Below are positions 17,400-27,612 of a DNA stretch of 64,000 nucleotides, one piece after another. The stretch spans positions 1-64,000 of the forward strand of contig CAZVVN010000005.1 of the NCBI GenBank assembly GCA_964630665.1, in the 5' to 3' direction. The position numbers and the translations under genes were made by a program. The first letter of the stretch is position 1. Every line of letters begins with the position of its first letter. This DNA is from UBA9619 sp964630665 (GTDB taxonomy: Bacteria; Pseudomonadota; Gammaproteobacteria; Arenicellales; UBA868). Below the pieces are notes generated by a model. That model worked only from the letters and a program-made list of their open reading frames with translations. It was not told where the DNA came from and did no database searches.

Positions 17400-18174
17400 C
17401 GGGACTGCTTCCAGCCAATAGAGATCGCGCTTCCTTAGCCTGGGAGCTCGATGGGTAACTCGAGCGCAGCTGGTAGGCGTAGAGTTGCACCAACTCATCC
17501 GAACCCAGACTTAATTCGTTCTTCACTGCCAATAGCAAGCTATCCGCTGACGGCGTTCCGTGCTCAAAATACCTTTCAAGATAGCCTCTCGCAGACAGAA
17601 ACCTCCCCAGTTCATGACTCACTACGGCAGATTCGTAGAGGACAAAGCGGTTATTAGGTCGGGCCTCTAGGGCCTTGGAAAGGTGATCAGCGGCCGCCTG
17701 GTATTGTTTATCATGGCTCAAGCAGGTCGCCATTCCAAAATGGCTGCGATAACGGGCATCGTTGAATGGATCGCTCAAAACTTGTTCTAATTGGCCGATC
17801 CCAGCATCGACACGCCCGGTATCACACAAATACATGCCGTAATCGTTGCGGGCCGCACGATTGTTGGAATCACCCGCGAGCGCATGCAAAAAATACTGAT
17901 CGGCGGCGGCACTTTCTCCTAGCTTGACCTTCAGCAACGCCATTGCATGATTGGCTCCGGAGTCATCCCTACCGAGCCCGAGGGCAAATTCAAGTTCTTC
18001 CTGGGCAGCGGCCAATCGTCCCTGCTGAAGGTATCCGATTCCAAGACGGGTGTGCAGGCTGACTCGCTGCTCCTTGGTCCAACCCCCAGTGGGTGCCGGT
18101 TCGATCACACACCCGGCTAGCATCAGCAGGCCGCCGGTGGCATAAATCAGTAGTTTGACTGCTTGGCGAGACAC
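17392..18174 (-). CDS. pilF: Type IV pilus biogenesis/stability lipoprotein PilF (PilW)
   Basis: TPR lipoprotein that helps the PilQ secretin assemble. The lipobox LAGC gives Cys22. At least four TPR units follow (for example HTRLGIGYLQQGRLAAAQEE, ARNDYGMYLCDTGRVDAG). The 260-residue length and the position between rlmN and rodZ match the family. No other pilus genes are in the window, so use of type IV pili is not shown here. Confidence 0.93.
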   Translation of the reverse strand: MSRQAVKLLIYATGGLLMLAGCVIEPAPTGGWTKEQRVSLHTRLGIGYLQQGRLAAAQEELEFALGLGRDDSGANHAMALLKVKLGESAAADQYFLHALAGDSNNRAARNDYGMYLCDTGRVDAGIGQLEQVLSDPFNDARYRSHFGMATCLSHDKQYQAAADHLSKALEARPNNRFVLYESAVVSHELGRFLSARGYLERYFEHGTPSADSLLLAVKNELSLGSDELVQLYAYQLRSSYPSSSQAKEARSLLAGSSPDG

Positions 18175-18176
18175 CG

Positions 18177-19259
18177 TTAGAACCTGCTGCGTCGTCGGGT
18201 TCTATCCTGGAACTGGCCCGCCAACTGACCACAGGCCGCCTCGATATCCGCCCCCCGAGTACGCCTTGTGACGGTCATAATACCAGCCGACAGCAGTATC
18301 TCCCGGAACGCGTTTAATGCGCCGGACTCGCTCGCTTCCCAGCCCACGCCCGGCACCCGATTAAAGGGGATCAGGTTCACTTTGGCTCGTACATCTTCCA
18401 GCAGGCTGCACAGTCTGCGGGCATCGTCTTTCGAATCATTAACCCCTTTGAGCATAACGTATTCAAAGGTCACTCGCCGGCGTTGGTCATCAAGCAGGTA
18501 GTGCCTGCAGGCTTCTAGAACCTGATGGATCGGGTATTTCCTGTTCAGCGGGACCAGCTTGTCCCTCAGTGCATCGTCGGTCGCATGGAGCGAGACTGCC
18601 AGGCTGACCGGGCAGTCTCGGCTCAGCCTTTTGATGCCCGGAACCACACCGGCGGTACTGAGAGTGACCCGCCTTCGAGACAGCCCAAACGACAGATCAT
18701 CCAGCATCAGGCGCATTGCCGATATCACAGCCTGGTAATTTAGCAACGGTTCACCCATTCCCATCATGACGACGTTAGTAATCGGCCGTTCACCTTTCCC
18801 TAACAATTGCAAAAGCCCTTTGGCGATCAGCAACTGACTGATGATTTCGCTGGAATCAAGATTCCGATTAAAGCCCTGCCGGGCTGTCGCGCAGAAAGAA
18901 CAGTTCAGAGCACACCCGACCTGCGACGAGACGCACAAAGTGCCCCGCTCCTCTTCCGGGATAAAGACGGTTTCGATACAGTTTCCATCGACCAGTCTAA
19001 GCAACCATTTCCGTGTCCCGTCTGCAGAAGAAGATACCGACACCACATCGGGTAGGCCGATCTTCGCTATTTCATTTAACCGGACCCGCAGTGTCTTGCT
19101 GAGATCGGTCATTGCAGAAAAGTCGCTGACCCCGCGCTGGTAAACCCACTGCAAGACCTGCCTGGCATGAAACTCAGGCGCCCCGAGTGTCGCGAAGAAA
19201 CTTTGCATCGTTTCTCGCTCCATACCGACAATATTCAGCCGCTGCTGTTCTTCAGCCAA
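18177..19259 (-). CDS. rlmN: Dual-specificity 23S rRNA/tRNA adenine-C2 methyltransferase RlmN
   Basis: Radical SAM enzyme methylating A2503 of 23S rRNA and A37 of some tRNAs. The iron-sulfur ligands are [11 protein letters not shown]. The mechanistic cysteines lie in CVSSQVGCA and in [11 protein letters not shown] near the C terminus. I prefer TTG 19259, which follows AGGGGA and lies 7 bp after the ndk stop, giving 360 residues. The first in-frame ATG that does not overlap ndk is at 19223 (348 residues) and would trim the N terminus relative to E. coli. Confidence 0.95.
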   Translation of the reverse strand: MAEEQQRLNIVGMERETMQSFFATLGAPEFHARQVLQWVYQRGVSDFSAMTDLSKTLRVRLNEIAKIGLPDVVSVSSSADGTRKWLLRLVDGNCIETVFIPEEERGTLCVSSQVGCALNCSFCATARQGFNRNLDSSEIISQLLIAKGLLQLLGKGERPITNVVMMGMGEPLLNYQAVISAMRLMLDDLSFGLSRRRVTLSTAGVVPGIKRLSRDCPVSLAVSLHATDDALRDKLVPLNRKYPIHQVLEACRHYLLDDQRRRVTFEYVMLKGVNDSKDDARRLCSLLEDVRAKVNLIPFNRVPGVGWEASESGALNAFREILLSAGIMTVTRRTRGADIEAACGQLAGQFQDRTRRRSRF

Positions 19260-19266
19260 TCTTCCC

Positions 19267-19692
19267 CTACCTCTGACACACATCACCTTCGTTAAAAAAG
19301 AATTCAATTTCCGACCTTGCTGTCTCCGGCCCGTCGGAGCCATGCACAGCATTGGCTTGTACCGAATCGGCAAAGTCAGCCCTGATCGTACCCGGCTCGG
19401 CCTCTTCCGGGTTCGTTGCTCCCATCACCCGCCTGTTGGTCTGGATGGCATCTTCCCCCTCAAGCACCTGAACGACAACCGGACCGGAAGTCATATACTC
19501 AACCAACTCCCCGTAGAACGGGCGTTGTCGATGCACAGCGTAGAAGGCCTCTGCCTGTTCCAGACTAAGCTTGATCATTCGACAGGCCACGATCCTTAAT
19601 CCAGCCGTCTCGAATCGGTCATAGATCTTGCCAATAATATTCTTGGCTACGGCATCCGGTTTGACAATAGATAGAGTCCTTTCAAGGGTCAT
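19267..19692 (-). CDS. ndk: Nucleoside diphosphate kinase
   Basis: Balances nucleoside triphosphate pools by phosphate transfer from ATP. The active-site His is in [20 protein letters not shown], and the start [15 protein letters not shown] is typical. ATG 19692 is preceded by AGGAG at an 8 bp spacing and gives 141 residues. It is first in the ndk-rlmN-pilF-rodZ-hisS-yfgM-bamB-der series. Confidence 0.97.
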   Translation of the reverse strand: MTLERTLSIVKPDAVAKNIIGKIYDRFETAGLRIVACRMIKLSLEQAEAFYAVHRQRPFYGELVEYMTSGPVVVQVLEGEDAIQTNRRVMGATNPEEAEPGTIRADFADSVQANAVHGSDGPETARSEIEFFFNEGDVCQR

Positions 19693-19822
19693 GAATTGCT
19701 CCTCTTGGCAGTTAGATTGAGTGCATCCCGAGTCTAATCCAACGTACTTGCGACAAACCGGGGGTCTACACGATGCCCGTGCCAGGATAGCTGAAGTGAC
19801 CGGCTGGCGTGACATTACAATT

Positions 19823-21214
19823 TTATTCCCTGGGCACAGCCTCGGCAATCAAAGTGCCGTTATCGACACCGGTAACCACGGCCTCCAGGAACTGACCAGG
19901 GGTCTTGCTCTGGGCGTCGATTCGCACAGGCATGTAATTTGCGAGCCTCGCGTTGTGCCCAAGCTTACCCTGACCTGCGGGCCGTTCTAGTAAAACGACA
20001 GACCTGCGGCCCCTCCAGCTCTCTAAACTTCGATCCAAAATCTCTCGACCCGCCGCCCGTAACACTGCACTCCGTCGTTGGCGTTCAATGCTCGGGATCT
20101 GCTTCGGAATCCTTGCCGCGGGAGTGCCTGGCCTCGGCGAATAGGAAAAGATATGCGGAAACGCAATTCCGAACTCATGAATCGCTGCTAGAGTATCGCC
20201 AAATTGATCGATCGACTCTGTTGGAAATCCAACCATCACGTCCGCACCGAGCACCAGGTCTGGTATTTGCTCCCGAGCTGCCGATAGGCACGCGTACAGG
20301 TAAGCAGCATCGTAACGCCTTTTCATTCTCTTGAGAATGAGGCTGTTACCGCTTTGCATGGAGACGTGCAGATGCGGGCACATCCGGGAGTCGTTTTTCA
20401 TCAGCCGAAGCAATTCGTTGCTGACATGCACGGGATCGATAGAGCTGAGTCGTACCCGGAAATCACCGGGAACTGTCTTGATACCTTCAAGCAGCTGGAC
20501 CAGTCCCTGCCCAGCCTCCAATGCCGCTCCACCTGAAAGGTCCAATCCGTAGGCCCCGAGATCTACACCGCAGATCACGATCTCCCGAAAACCAGTGCTG
20601 ATCAGTTTCGCGACCTGATTCAGAATTTTGTGGTAACTGAATGACCGGCTCGGACCCCGAGCTGTGTGAATAACGCAGAACGTGCAGGCCTGGTCACAGC
20701 CTTGCTGTACCTGGACAAACGCTCTGCTTCGATCCCTAAATCCTGACAAAGGCGCACTCTCTATAGCGACTCGATCATCAAGCGCCCCAACCAACACCTC
20801 GGTCCCCTGCCCCGGCGTCAGATCCCGGGCCATCTGGGGTATTGCAAGCTTGCGATCGTTCCCAACAACAAGCCGAACACCATCGATCGCAGCCAGCGCA
20901 GCACCGTTAACCTGTGCGTAACAGCCTGTCACGACAACGACAGCGTTGGGGTTTCGTTTCAGTACCCTCCTGACGTGTTGTCGGGTTTGCCTGTCCGCCT
21001 CTGCCGTCACGGTACAGGAGTTGATGACATAAAGATCAGCTTTCTTACGGTCATCCACCAGGCGCCATCCCTCCTGACTCAATCCCTGAGCGATGAGATT
21101 AGACTCATAGGTGTTTACCTTGCACCCCAGCGTGCTGACCGCGGCACGGGGCCCGATACTCGAAGCGGCGCTGATTTCGGACTCAACCTGCGTGGTGGCT
21201 GAAGATTCGGTCAT
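19823..21214 (-). CDS. mtaB: tRNA ms2t6A37 methylthiotransferase, MtaB-like
   Basis: Radical SAM methylthiotransferase adding a 2-methylthio group to t6A37 of ANN-reading tRNAs. The N-terminal auxiliary-cluster cysteines are in LGCKVN, NSCTVT and TGCYAQ. The radical SAM motif is [15 protein letters not shown], and a C-terminal TRAM domain starts near [11 protein letters not shown]. Its pattern fits MtaB/YqeV better than MiaB or RimO. ATG 21214 gives 463 residues with about 20 extra N-terminal residues and no Shine-Dalgarno. An intrinsic terminator of the iscA transcript ends 3 bp before this ATG. Confidence 0.9.
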   Translation of the reverse strand: MTESSATTQVESEISAASSIGPRAAVSTLGCKVNTYESNLIAQGLSQEGWRLVDDRKKADLYVINSCTVTAEADRQTRQHVRRVLKRNPNAVVVVTGCYAQVNGAALAAIDGVRLVVGNDRKLAIPQMARDLTPGQGTEVLVGALDDRVAIESAPLSGFRDRSRAFVQVQQGCDQACTFCVIHTARGPSRSFSYHKILNQVAKLISTGFREIVICGVDLGAYGLDLSGGAALEAGQGLVQLLEGIKTVPGDFRVRLSSIDPVHVSNELLRLMKNDSRMCPHLHVSMQSGNSLILKRMKRRYDAAYLYACLSAAREQIPDLVLGADVMVGFPTESIDQFGDTLAAIHEFGIAFPHIFSYSPRPGTPAARIPKQIPSIERQRRSAVLRAAGREILDRSLESWRGRRSVVLLERPAGQGKLGHNARLANYMPVRIDAQSKTPGQFLEAVVTGVDNGTLIAEAVPRE

Positions 21215-21217
21215 TTC

Positions 21218-21243
21218 AAAAGAAAAGGGCGCACCAGCGCCCT
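21218..21243 (-). terminator. Intrinsic terminator after iscA, abutting the mtaB start
   Basis: Read leftward: a perfect 7 bp stem AGGGCGC/GCGCCCT with loop TGGT, followed by TTTCTTTT, then GAA and the mtaB ATG. It starts 39 bp after the iscA stop. It may act as a plain terminator or as an attenuator of mtaB. Confidence 0.75.
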
Positions 21244-21282
21244 CCGATATAAGCCACAGGAATTCCGTCCGTGCAGCCGATA

Positions 21283-21609
21283 TTAGTCGACGGTGAAACT
21301 CTCGCCGCAGCCGCACTCGTCGGCGACATTCGGGTTGCGAAACTTGAAGGCAGCCGACAGGCCGTCTTCCTGGTAGTCAATTTCAGTACCATCAAGATAT
21401 TTGATGGCGTCACCTGCCACAATAACATTGACACCCTGGCTCGAGTAAACCGTATCCTCATCTCCAACCTCATCTGCAAAATCGACAACATAGGCGAGCC
21501 CTGAACAACCGGTTGTCTTGACCCCCAGGCGCAGCCCCTGGCCTTGTCCTCTGGAAGTCAAATAGGTTCGTACCCGAGTAGCAGCAGCTTCGGTGAGTGT
21601 TATCGCCAT
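21283..21609 (-). CDS. iscA: Iron-sulfur cluster assembly protein IscA
   Basis: A-type scaffold or carrier passing Fe-S clusters to apoproteins. The three cysteines are present (TTGCSGLAYV, then ECGCGESF). The sequence MAITLTEAAATRVRTYL with GLRLGVKTTGCSGLAY is closer to IscA than to ErpA. It has 108 residues from ATG 21609. It lies downstream of trmJ, where the isc operon usually sits, but iscR, iscS, iscU, hscBA and fdx are not in the window. It is followed by a terminator and mtaB, itself an Fe-S enzyme. Confidence 0.88.
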   Translation of the reverse strand: MAITLTEAAATRVRTYLTSRGQGQGLRLGVKTTGCSGLAYVVDFADEVGDEDTVYSSQGVNVIVAGDAIKYLDGTEIDYQEDGLSAAFKFRNPNVADECGCGESFTVD

Positions 21610-21725
21610 TGGCCTTGTGCCTGTAGTGTGATTCCTGATCTTGGCATAGTTTCTGCCTGGTGGTTCGTCATTATCCACCTGGCTAACCTTATCCCGGCAA
21701 CGATTTTACCAAATCCTGCTCGGCT

Positions 21726-22496
21726 TCACCGAACCCTGGTCTTGCCTCTGGGTTGTGCCTTGCGACCCTGGATCGCGCTCAACACACCACGGAGGATATT
21801 GATGTCATCTTCGAGCAGCGGCGTGCGGCTAAAGATCCTTTTTACCTTTCTGAGAAGCTTTTCCGAAGGACTTTTGAGAAAACCGATCTCTCTCAGCACC
21901 GTCTCGAGATGAACAAAGAACCCCTGCACGTTCTGTGCGGTCGCAAATGACTCGGCACCCGATTCAGCAGAATCAGTAGCCGCCAGGGAAGTGTTACACC
22001 CGACGCACTGGTCTTGAACTTTCTTCAACTCATAGGCCAGGATGATAACCGCTGCAGCCAGGTTCACCGATGGAAACGTCGGGTTGACTGGAATTCGAAC
22101 ATGGATCTGACAGCGCTCGAGTTCCTCATTAGTCAAGCCGCTTGCTTCCTGTCCGAATACCAGCGCGACGTTGCCCTTCTGGCTTGCCCTGTAGGCTAAG
22201 GCCATGGCTGATTCAGGCTCCAGAGCTGGCCAACGCACGGTCCGCTGACGAGCTGTACTGCCAATGACCAGCCCGCATTCCGCAACAGCCTCATCCAGGG
22301 TCTCGCAGACCCTTGCCGAGCTCAACAGCCGATCTGCACCCGCGGCCCGGGCCGATGCTTCCGGTGACGGAAAGGTGCGAGGCTCAACCAGGTACAGGTT
22401 TTCGAGTCCCATATTGGTCATAGCCCTTGCTACAGCACCAATGTTGCCCGGATGGGTAGTACGAACCAGGACAACTCTGACACTATCGAGCGTCAT
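21726..22496 (-). CDS. trmJ: tRNA (cytidine/uridine-2'-O)-methyltransferase TrmJ
   Basis: SPOUT-class methyltransferase modifying position 32 of tRNAs. The knotted SAM site is visible as VALVFGQEASGLTNEE and IPVNPTFPSVNLAAAV, with the N-terminal TTHPGNIGAVARAMTNMGL. It has 256 residues, including a basic C-terminal extension. It is divergent from suhB, as is common in gammaproteobacteria. Confidence 0.95.
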   Translation of the reverse strand: MTLDSVRVVLVRTTHPGNIGAVARAMTNMGLENLYLVEPRTFPSPEASARAAGADRLLSSARVCETLDEAVAECGLVIGSTARQRTVRWPALEPESAMALAYRASQKGNVALVFGQEASGLTNEELERCQIHVRIPVNPTFPSVNLAAAVIILAYELKKVQDQCVGCNTSLAATDSAESGAESFATAQNVQGFFVHLETVLREIGFLKSPSEKLLRKVKRIFSRTPLLEDDINILRGVLSAIQGRKAQPRGKTRVR

Positions 22497-22642
22497 AACC
22501 AGAGAATAAACGCATTCAGCAATGAGTCTTCCCCCGTTACACTATCAGTGGCGCTGGCAGCACCCAGCATTCCAGATGATGTCGTCAGGGCCTGGTAGAT
22601 GAAACTGGGCATTCCTTTTGACCGTTAACAGAGTAAATACAG

Positions 22643-23425
22643 ATGCACCCCATGTTGAACACCGCCGTTCGCGCTGCCCGTCAGTCCGGGCGGATTATTT
22701 TAATGCACTACGACCGGCTTGATCGAATCGAAGTAACCCAGAAAGGCCGAAACGATTTCGTCAGTCAGGCAGATACGGAAGCCGAGGAGATAGCGCTGGA
22801 TATACTTCTAACGGCCTACCCAGAACACGGTGTGCTGGCTGAAGAGAGTGGCAGGCGCGAAGGAGGTGAATATACCTGGGTGATCGACCCATTGGATGGA
22901 ACAACTAATTTTATCCACGGCTTCCCCCAGTTCGCCGTTTCTATCGCGGTCCTCAAGGGATCGATAATCGAGCATGGTGTCATCTATGACCCGCTGCGAA
23001 ACGAGCTCTTCACCTCAAGCCGTGGACAGGGCGCCCAGTTGAATGAACGGAGAATCCGTGTCAGCAACTGTGCTCTGCTGGAGTTGGCGCTGCTCGGTAC
23101 GGGGTTTCCTTACAGGGAACTCGATCGGCTCGATCAGTGGGTCAAGACCTTCAGGACTCTGACTCGACGCTCAGCTGGCATCCGACGCACCGGATCGGCT
23201 GCCCTTGACCTTGCCTATGTTGCAGCAGGCCGGATGGATGGCTTCTGGGAGTTTGGCCTACAACCCTGGGATACAGCTGCGGGAGCACTGCTCATCCGGG
23301 AAGCCGGTGGGTTGATCTCCGATCCTGCGGGGAGCCAGGACTTTCTCGACAGTGGTAATGTGGTCACGGCTAATCCACGGATATTCAATGATCTACTACG
23401 AATAATCGCCAAGCATAATGCCTGA
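22643..23425 (+). CDS. suhB: Inositol-1-monophosphatase SuhB
   Basis: Mg-dependent phosphatase that in gammaproteobacteria also joins the rRNA antitermination complex. The metal-binding motifs are LAEESG, WVIDPLDGTTNFIHG and QPWDTAAGALLIREAGG. It has 260 residues. The 146 bp shared with divergent trmJ should hold both promoters. Confidence 0.95.
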   Translation: MHPMLNTAVRAARQSGRIILMHYDRLDRIEVTQKGRNDFVSQADTEAEEIALDILLTAYPEHGVLAEESGRREGGEYTWVIDPLDGTTNFIHGFPQFAVSIAVLKGSIIEHGVIYDPLRNELFTSSRGQGAQLNERRIRVSNCALLELALLGTGFPYRELDRLDQWVKTFRTLTRRSAGIRRTGSAALDLAYVAAGRMDGFWEFGLQPWDTAAGALLIREAGGLISDPAGSQDFLDSGNVVTANPRIFNDLLRIIAKHNA

Positions 23426-23434
23426 CCATTGACC

Positions 23435-26020
23435 ATGGCTCATCTTCTTGACCAGGATCTCGATTCTCACACGCCTATGATGCGCCAGTACCTGCGCATC
23501 AAATCTTCACACCCGGATACGTTGGTGTTTTACCGGATGGGTGATTTCTACGAGTTATTCTATGAAGATGCTGAGAAAGCATCTCGCCTGTTGGACATCA
23601 CTTTGACTGCTCGAGGCAAGTCTGCCGGCCAGCCCGTGCCCATGGCTGGTGTACCGGTTCACAGTGTCGATCAGTATCTTGCCAAACTAGTGCGTCAGTC
23701 GGAGCCGGTTGCGATCTGTGAACAGATCGGTGACCCAGCCAGGAGCAAAGGGCCGGTGGAACGCAAGGTCGTCCGTGTCGTCACCCCCGGTACGTTGATT
23801 GAAGAAGATCTACTGGATGAGAAGAGCGAGAACAGCATTGCGGCTGTCTGGATCAATGAAGGGAACCACGCGATTGCGACACTGGAAATCTCCAGCGGTC
23901 GTTTCGAGGCCCGGGAACCACCCAGTATCAAAGCATTACGGGAGGAACTGGAGCGGCTACAGCCCACTGAACTGCTATACCCGGAAAACTCGGTGGACCA
24001 TGATTATCCAGTTATCCCCGACTTGCCGACACGAACTGTCCCGTCATGGTACTACGATCTGGAGCGTGCCAGTACTCGATTGCAGGCACTGTTGGGCACC
24101 CGCGATCTCAGCGCTTTCGGCTGTCCAGGTCATCCTGCTGCCACGGCAACTGCAGGCGCTCTGATCCAGTACGTGCAGGATCTGCGCGGCACCACCCTGC
24201 CTCACATCAATTCACTGGCCATTGGTAATTTTGCCGACCAGATAATCATCGACCCTGCTACACGGCGAAACCTGGAGATAGAAACCTCCAACTCTCCCGG
24301 TGGGATCTCACTGGTCGACCTTCTGGATGAGTGTGCGACGGGTATGGGCAGCCGACAGTTACGCCGCTGGCTGACCGGCCCAACACTCAACCGACACGAA
24401 CTGACAGAACGGCATGACGCATTAACGGCACTGTCGACTCTCAAAACAGACGATCTTTTCCGATGTTTAAAAAAGATCGGGGATATCGAACGGGTTCTAT
24501 CCAGAATCGCGATGGGGACCGCAAAACCGGCAGATCTCGTGCGGCTCAGAATGGCTTATGCCGTACTCCCTGATCTGGGTAACCAGCTGCGAGCAACGGG
24601 GAGCGCACGCTTGGCCCAGCTGGCTGAGTTCTCGAAACCCGAGCCGCAGGTGCTCGAACTCCTGGAGCGCTCTATCGCTGAGCAACCGGCGCCATTGATA
24701 CGAGACGGTGGGGTCATTCGGACAGGCTTCGACTCAGAACTCGACGATTTGCGTACCCTGCAAACGGATGACAACGCTCTTTTAGTGGAAATTGAAAAAC
24801 GCGAGCAAACCAATTCAGGCATTCGCTCACTCAAGGTTCAATTCAATCGGGTCCACGGCTACTTCATCGAGGTTCCCCGTTCGCAGGCCGATAACGTCCC
24901 GCTCACCTACCACCGTCGCCAGACGTTAAAAAACGTTGAGCGTTACACCACCGAGGAACTCAAGACCTACGAAGACCGAGTACTGCGTGCCAGAGAAAGA
25001 GGACTTGCCCGTGAGCGGTATCTCTACGAACACCTTCTACAAGGTTTTCAATCCGATCTTCCACGACTCCAGGCCGGTGCCAGAGCAATCGCTGAAGCCG
25101 ACGCGCTGGACAATCTGGCCCGCCGCGCGAGGGAGCTCAACCTCTGCCGCCCGGAACTGGTCGAAGATCAGGTGCTCACGATCACTGGCGGCCGCCATCC
25201 AGTAGTGGAACACAGCCAGACCGACCCCTTCATCGCCAATGATCTGAAGCTCGACGAGTACGACCGGATGTTACTCATTACCGGACCAAACATGGGTGGC
25301 AAAAGCACTTACATGCGGCAGGTCGCACTGATCGTACTCTTGGCCCACACTGGCAGCTTTGTTCCAGCTGATTCGGCCCGTGTCGGACCAATCAGGCAGA
25401 TCTTCACCCGTATCGGCGCCTCCGACGACCTAGCTGGCGGCCGGTCGACATTCATGGTCGAGATGACCGAAATGGCTTATATCCTGCGTAACGCCAACTC
25501 CGAGAGCCTGGTTCTTGTTGACGAGATAGGCCGGGGAACAAGCACTTTTGATGGACTAGCGCTCGCCTCATCCTGCGCGCTTGATCTCGCAAACAGGATT
25601 AACAGCTTCACTTTGTTCTCAACACATTATTTTGAACTGACTGCGCTACCTGCCCGGGCACCCAGCATGGTGAACGTTCACCTCGATGCTGTCGAACATG
25701 GCGACGGTATCGTGTTTCTTTATCAGCTAAAACCAGGGCCGGCGAGTCGAAGTTACGGCCTGCAGGTTGCCAGGCTTGCTGGACTGCCCGAACCGGTACT
25801 GGCTGATGCGCTGGAACGATTACTCGAACTTGAGCAACGTTACGAGCAGATCAGCGACAAAAACCGCCCTCAACAGGTGCCAATCTTCGCAACCCGTGAT
25901 AAGACCGTCATAAACCAGGCGATTAAGCGCCTCCAGGATCTAGACCCCGAATCGATCAGCCCTCGAGACGCCTTGGCATTACTCTTCGAATTGCAGCGCC
26001 TGGCCGGGGAACCCAAGTGA
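23435..26020 (+). CDS. mutS: DNA mismatch repair protein MutS
   Basis: Mismatch recognition ATPase. The mismatch-probing Phe-x-Glu lies in [13 protein letters not shown]. The Walker A is [13 protein letters not shown] near residue 620, followed by the [16 protein letters not shown] signature and STHYFELT. It has 861 residues from ATG 23435 (an in-frame TTG lies two codons earlier). It starts 9 bp after suhB, so the two are probably cotranscribed. mutL is not in the window. Confidence 0.97.
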   Translation: MAHLLDQDLDSHTPMMRQYLRIKSSHPDTLVFYRMGDFYELFYEDAEKASRLLDITLTARGKSAGQPVPMAGVPVHSVDQYLAKLVRQSEPVAICEQIGDPARSKGPVERKVVRVVTPGTLIEEDLLDEKSENSIAAVWINEGNHAIATLEISSGRFEAREPPSIKALREELERLQPTELLYPENSVDHDYPVIPDLPTRTVPSWYYDLERASTRLQALLGTRDLSAFGCPGHPAATATAGALIQYVQDLRGTTLPHINSLAIGNFADQIIIDPATRRNLEIETSNSPGGISLVDLLDECATGMGSRQLRRWLTGPTLNRHELTERHDALTALSTLKTDDLFRCLKKIGDIERVLSRIAMGTAKPADLVRLRMAYAVLPDLGNQLRATGSARLAQLAEFSKPEPQVLELLERSIAEQPAPLIRDGGVIRTGFDSELDDLRTLQTDDNALLVEIEKREQTNSGIRSLKVQFNRVHGYFIEVPRSQADNVPLTYHRRQTLKNVERYTTEELKTYEDRVLRARERGLARERYLYEHLLQGFQSDLPRLQAGARAIAEADALDNLARRARELNLCRPELVEDQVLTITGGRHPVVEHSQTDPFIANDLKLDEYDRMLLITGPNMGGKSTYMRQVALIVLLAHTGSFVPADSARVGPIRQIFTRIGASDDLAGGRSTFMVEMTEMAYILRNANSESLVLVDEIGRGTSTFDGLALASSCALDLANRINSFTLFSTHYFELTALPARAPSMVNVHLDAVEHGDGIVFLYQLKPGPASRSYGLQVARLAGLPEPVLADALERLLELEQRYEQISDKNRPQQVPIFATRDKTVINQAIKRLQDLDPESISPRDALALLFELQRLAGEPK

Positions 26021-26139
26021 TTCTGATCGTTCCAGTCGGTCTGACCCACTTGTTTCCCTACCATGACAGTCGACAGATGACTGGTCTGGAGTAAAATCAA
26101 CCCTCTACAAGACGCCCGTACACAACCCGGAGCCGGATT

Positions 26140-26463
26140 ATGACCTACGTCGTTGTCGATTCATGCATACGCTGCAAGCTAACTGACTGTGTCGAGGTGT
26201 GCCCAGTCGACTGCTTCCACGAAGGACCTAACTTCCTGGTCATCGACCCAGAGGAGTGTATTGACTGCAGCCTGTGTGAGCCCGAGTGCCCGGTGGACGC
26301 AATCTACGCCGAAGAAGATCTGCCAGAGGACCAGCAGAATTTTCTGGCACTCAATGCCGAACTTTCTCTGCAATGGCCAGTGATCACCGAGATGAAGGAT
26401 CCGTTGCCGGATTCCGATGAATGGCGGGACGTTAAAGACAAACTGCAGTACCTGGAACGTTAG
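26140..26463 (+). CDS. fdxA: 7Fe ferredoxin FdxA
   Basis: Low-potential electron carrier with one 3Fe-4S and one 4Fe-4S cluster. Cysteine patterns are [17 protein letters not shown] and [15 protein letters not shown], with the C-terminal extension typical of FdxA. It has 107 residues. Its usual place downstream of mutS is kept. It could serve as electron acceptor for the ferredoxin-dependent oxidoreductase at 1-3466, which is inference. Confidence 0.95.
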   Translation: MTYVVVDSCIRCKLTDCVEVCPVDCFHEGPNFLVIDPEECIDCSLCEPECPVDAIYAEEDLPEDQQNFLALNAELSLQWPVITEMKDPLPDSDEWRDVKDKLQYLER

Positions 26464-26483
26464 GCACGCTGTTAATCGAGACC

Positions 26484-26500
26484 CCGGCAGGTTCTGCCGG
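26484..26500. terminator. Hairpin between convergent fdxA and yajQ
   Basis: A 7 bp perfect stem CCGGCAG/CTGCCGG with loop GTT in the 45 bp between the two convergent genes. It lacks a U-tract on either strand, so it may only stabilise the 3' ends. Confidence 0.5.
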
Positions 26501-26508
26501 TGCCGACT

Positions 26509-26994
26509 TCAATCACGAAAATTTACGTACTGCAGCGGCAACCCGATCTCCTCGTTCTTCAGCAGCGCGATAACCGCCTGCAGGTCATCACGCTTTTTTC
26601 CAGAAACGCGTAACTGATCTCCCTGAACAGCGGCCTGTACCTTCAGTTTTTGTTTTTTGATCTTTTTGACCAGGTTCTTGGCAAGTTCCGATTCTATGCC
26701 GTGCCGAATCCTGACCACCTGCCGGACCTTGCCTGCACCCCGTTCCTCGATCTCACCGGCCTGTAAACAGGTGACGTCAATTCCACGCTTGGCAAGCCTC
26801 ATGTCCAGAATATCGGTGATCTGGCCAATCTTGAAGTCATCGTCGGCGTAGATCGTTAACAATGACTCGGCCTGATCTACCCGGGCATCACTGCCCTTGA
26901 AATCAAAACGATTGCCCACCTCACGATTGACCTGATCTACCGCGTTTTTTACTTCGTGCCAGTCGACCTGGCTCACCACATCAAATGTCGGCAT
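26509..26994 (-). CDS. yajQ: YajQ family nucleotide-binding protein
   Basis: A 161-residue protein with two ferredoxin-like halves. Relatives bind cyclic di-GMP or nucleotides and act with a transcription factor. The sequence MPTFDVVSQVDWHEVKNAVDQV and the C-terminal LPLQYVNFRD are characteristic. It appears monocistronic, and its ATG follows CGGAGG. Confidence 0.93.
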   Translation of the reverse strand: MPTFDVVSQVDWHEVKNAVDQVNREVGNRFDFKGSDARVDQAESLLTIYADDDFKIGQITDILDMRLAKRGIDVTCLQAGEIEERGAGKVRQVVRIRHGIESELAKNLVKKIKKQKLKVQAAVQGDQLRVSGKKRDDLQAVIALLKNEEIGLPLQYVNFRD

Positions 26995-27138
26995 TTTGAA
27001 AACCTCCGGGTATCACCGGTCAAGCTGTTTCTTTGTTCGCGATTGTAAAATGTCAGCGACCCGAGTTCGGCCATTATCCCAAAGGATAAGATTCTCCCTA
27101 TGAATATAAGCTGGGCCCGATTGTCCATTTGCCGAAAA

Positions 27139-27609
27139 TCACAGCCACCACATGCCCGCTTGAAGGACGATGTTGGTCATAATCCCAGCGGCAATATCGT
27201 CAGCGACGATCCCCGCCCCGCCCTTGATCTTTCGCTCGCACAGTCCTATCGGGGGTGGCTTGATAATATCAAAGAACCTGAAGAGCACAAATCCTGCAAG
27301 TATGCTCCAGGCTGTCAGTGGTACTGCAGTCATTGCCACCAGATAACCGGCGATCTCGTCGATCACGATTGATCCGTCGTCGTTGCTATCCAAATATCGG
27401 GCCGCCCTGCCAGCAACCGGTACAGCAAACAACCCGAACGCAACTGCAAGCATCACGGCGAACAATGGATCCAAGGAAGACTGCAGCCAGACCAACGGCA
27501 AACCGATCAACGTTCCGAAAGTACCGGGCGCTACTGGCGATCGGCCGACACCTAATCCTTGGGCCAGGAACACCACGGCTCTTTCAGCCGACAGGTTCAG
27601 CCCATACAT
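27139..27609 (-). CDS. pgpA: Phosphatidylglycerophosphatase A
   Basis: Membrane phosphatase in phosphatidylglycerol synthesis. The conserved LGVGRSPVAPGTFGTL, DEIAGYLVAM and the C-terminal GGAGIVADDIAAGIMTN are present, with about four membrane segments. It has 156 residues. It is the last gene of the nrdR-rib-nusB-thiL-pgpA series and starts 3 bp after thiL. Confidence 0.95.
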   Translation of the reverse strand: MYGLNLSAERAVVFLAQGLGVGRSPVAPGTFGTLIGLPLVWLQSSLDPLFAVMLAVAFGLFAVPVAGRAARYLDSNDDGSIVIDEIAGYLVAMTAVPLTAWSILAGFVLFRFFDIIKPPPIGLCERKIKGGAGIVADDIAAGIMTNIVLQAGMWWL

Positions 27610-27612
27610 GGA

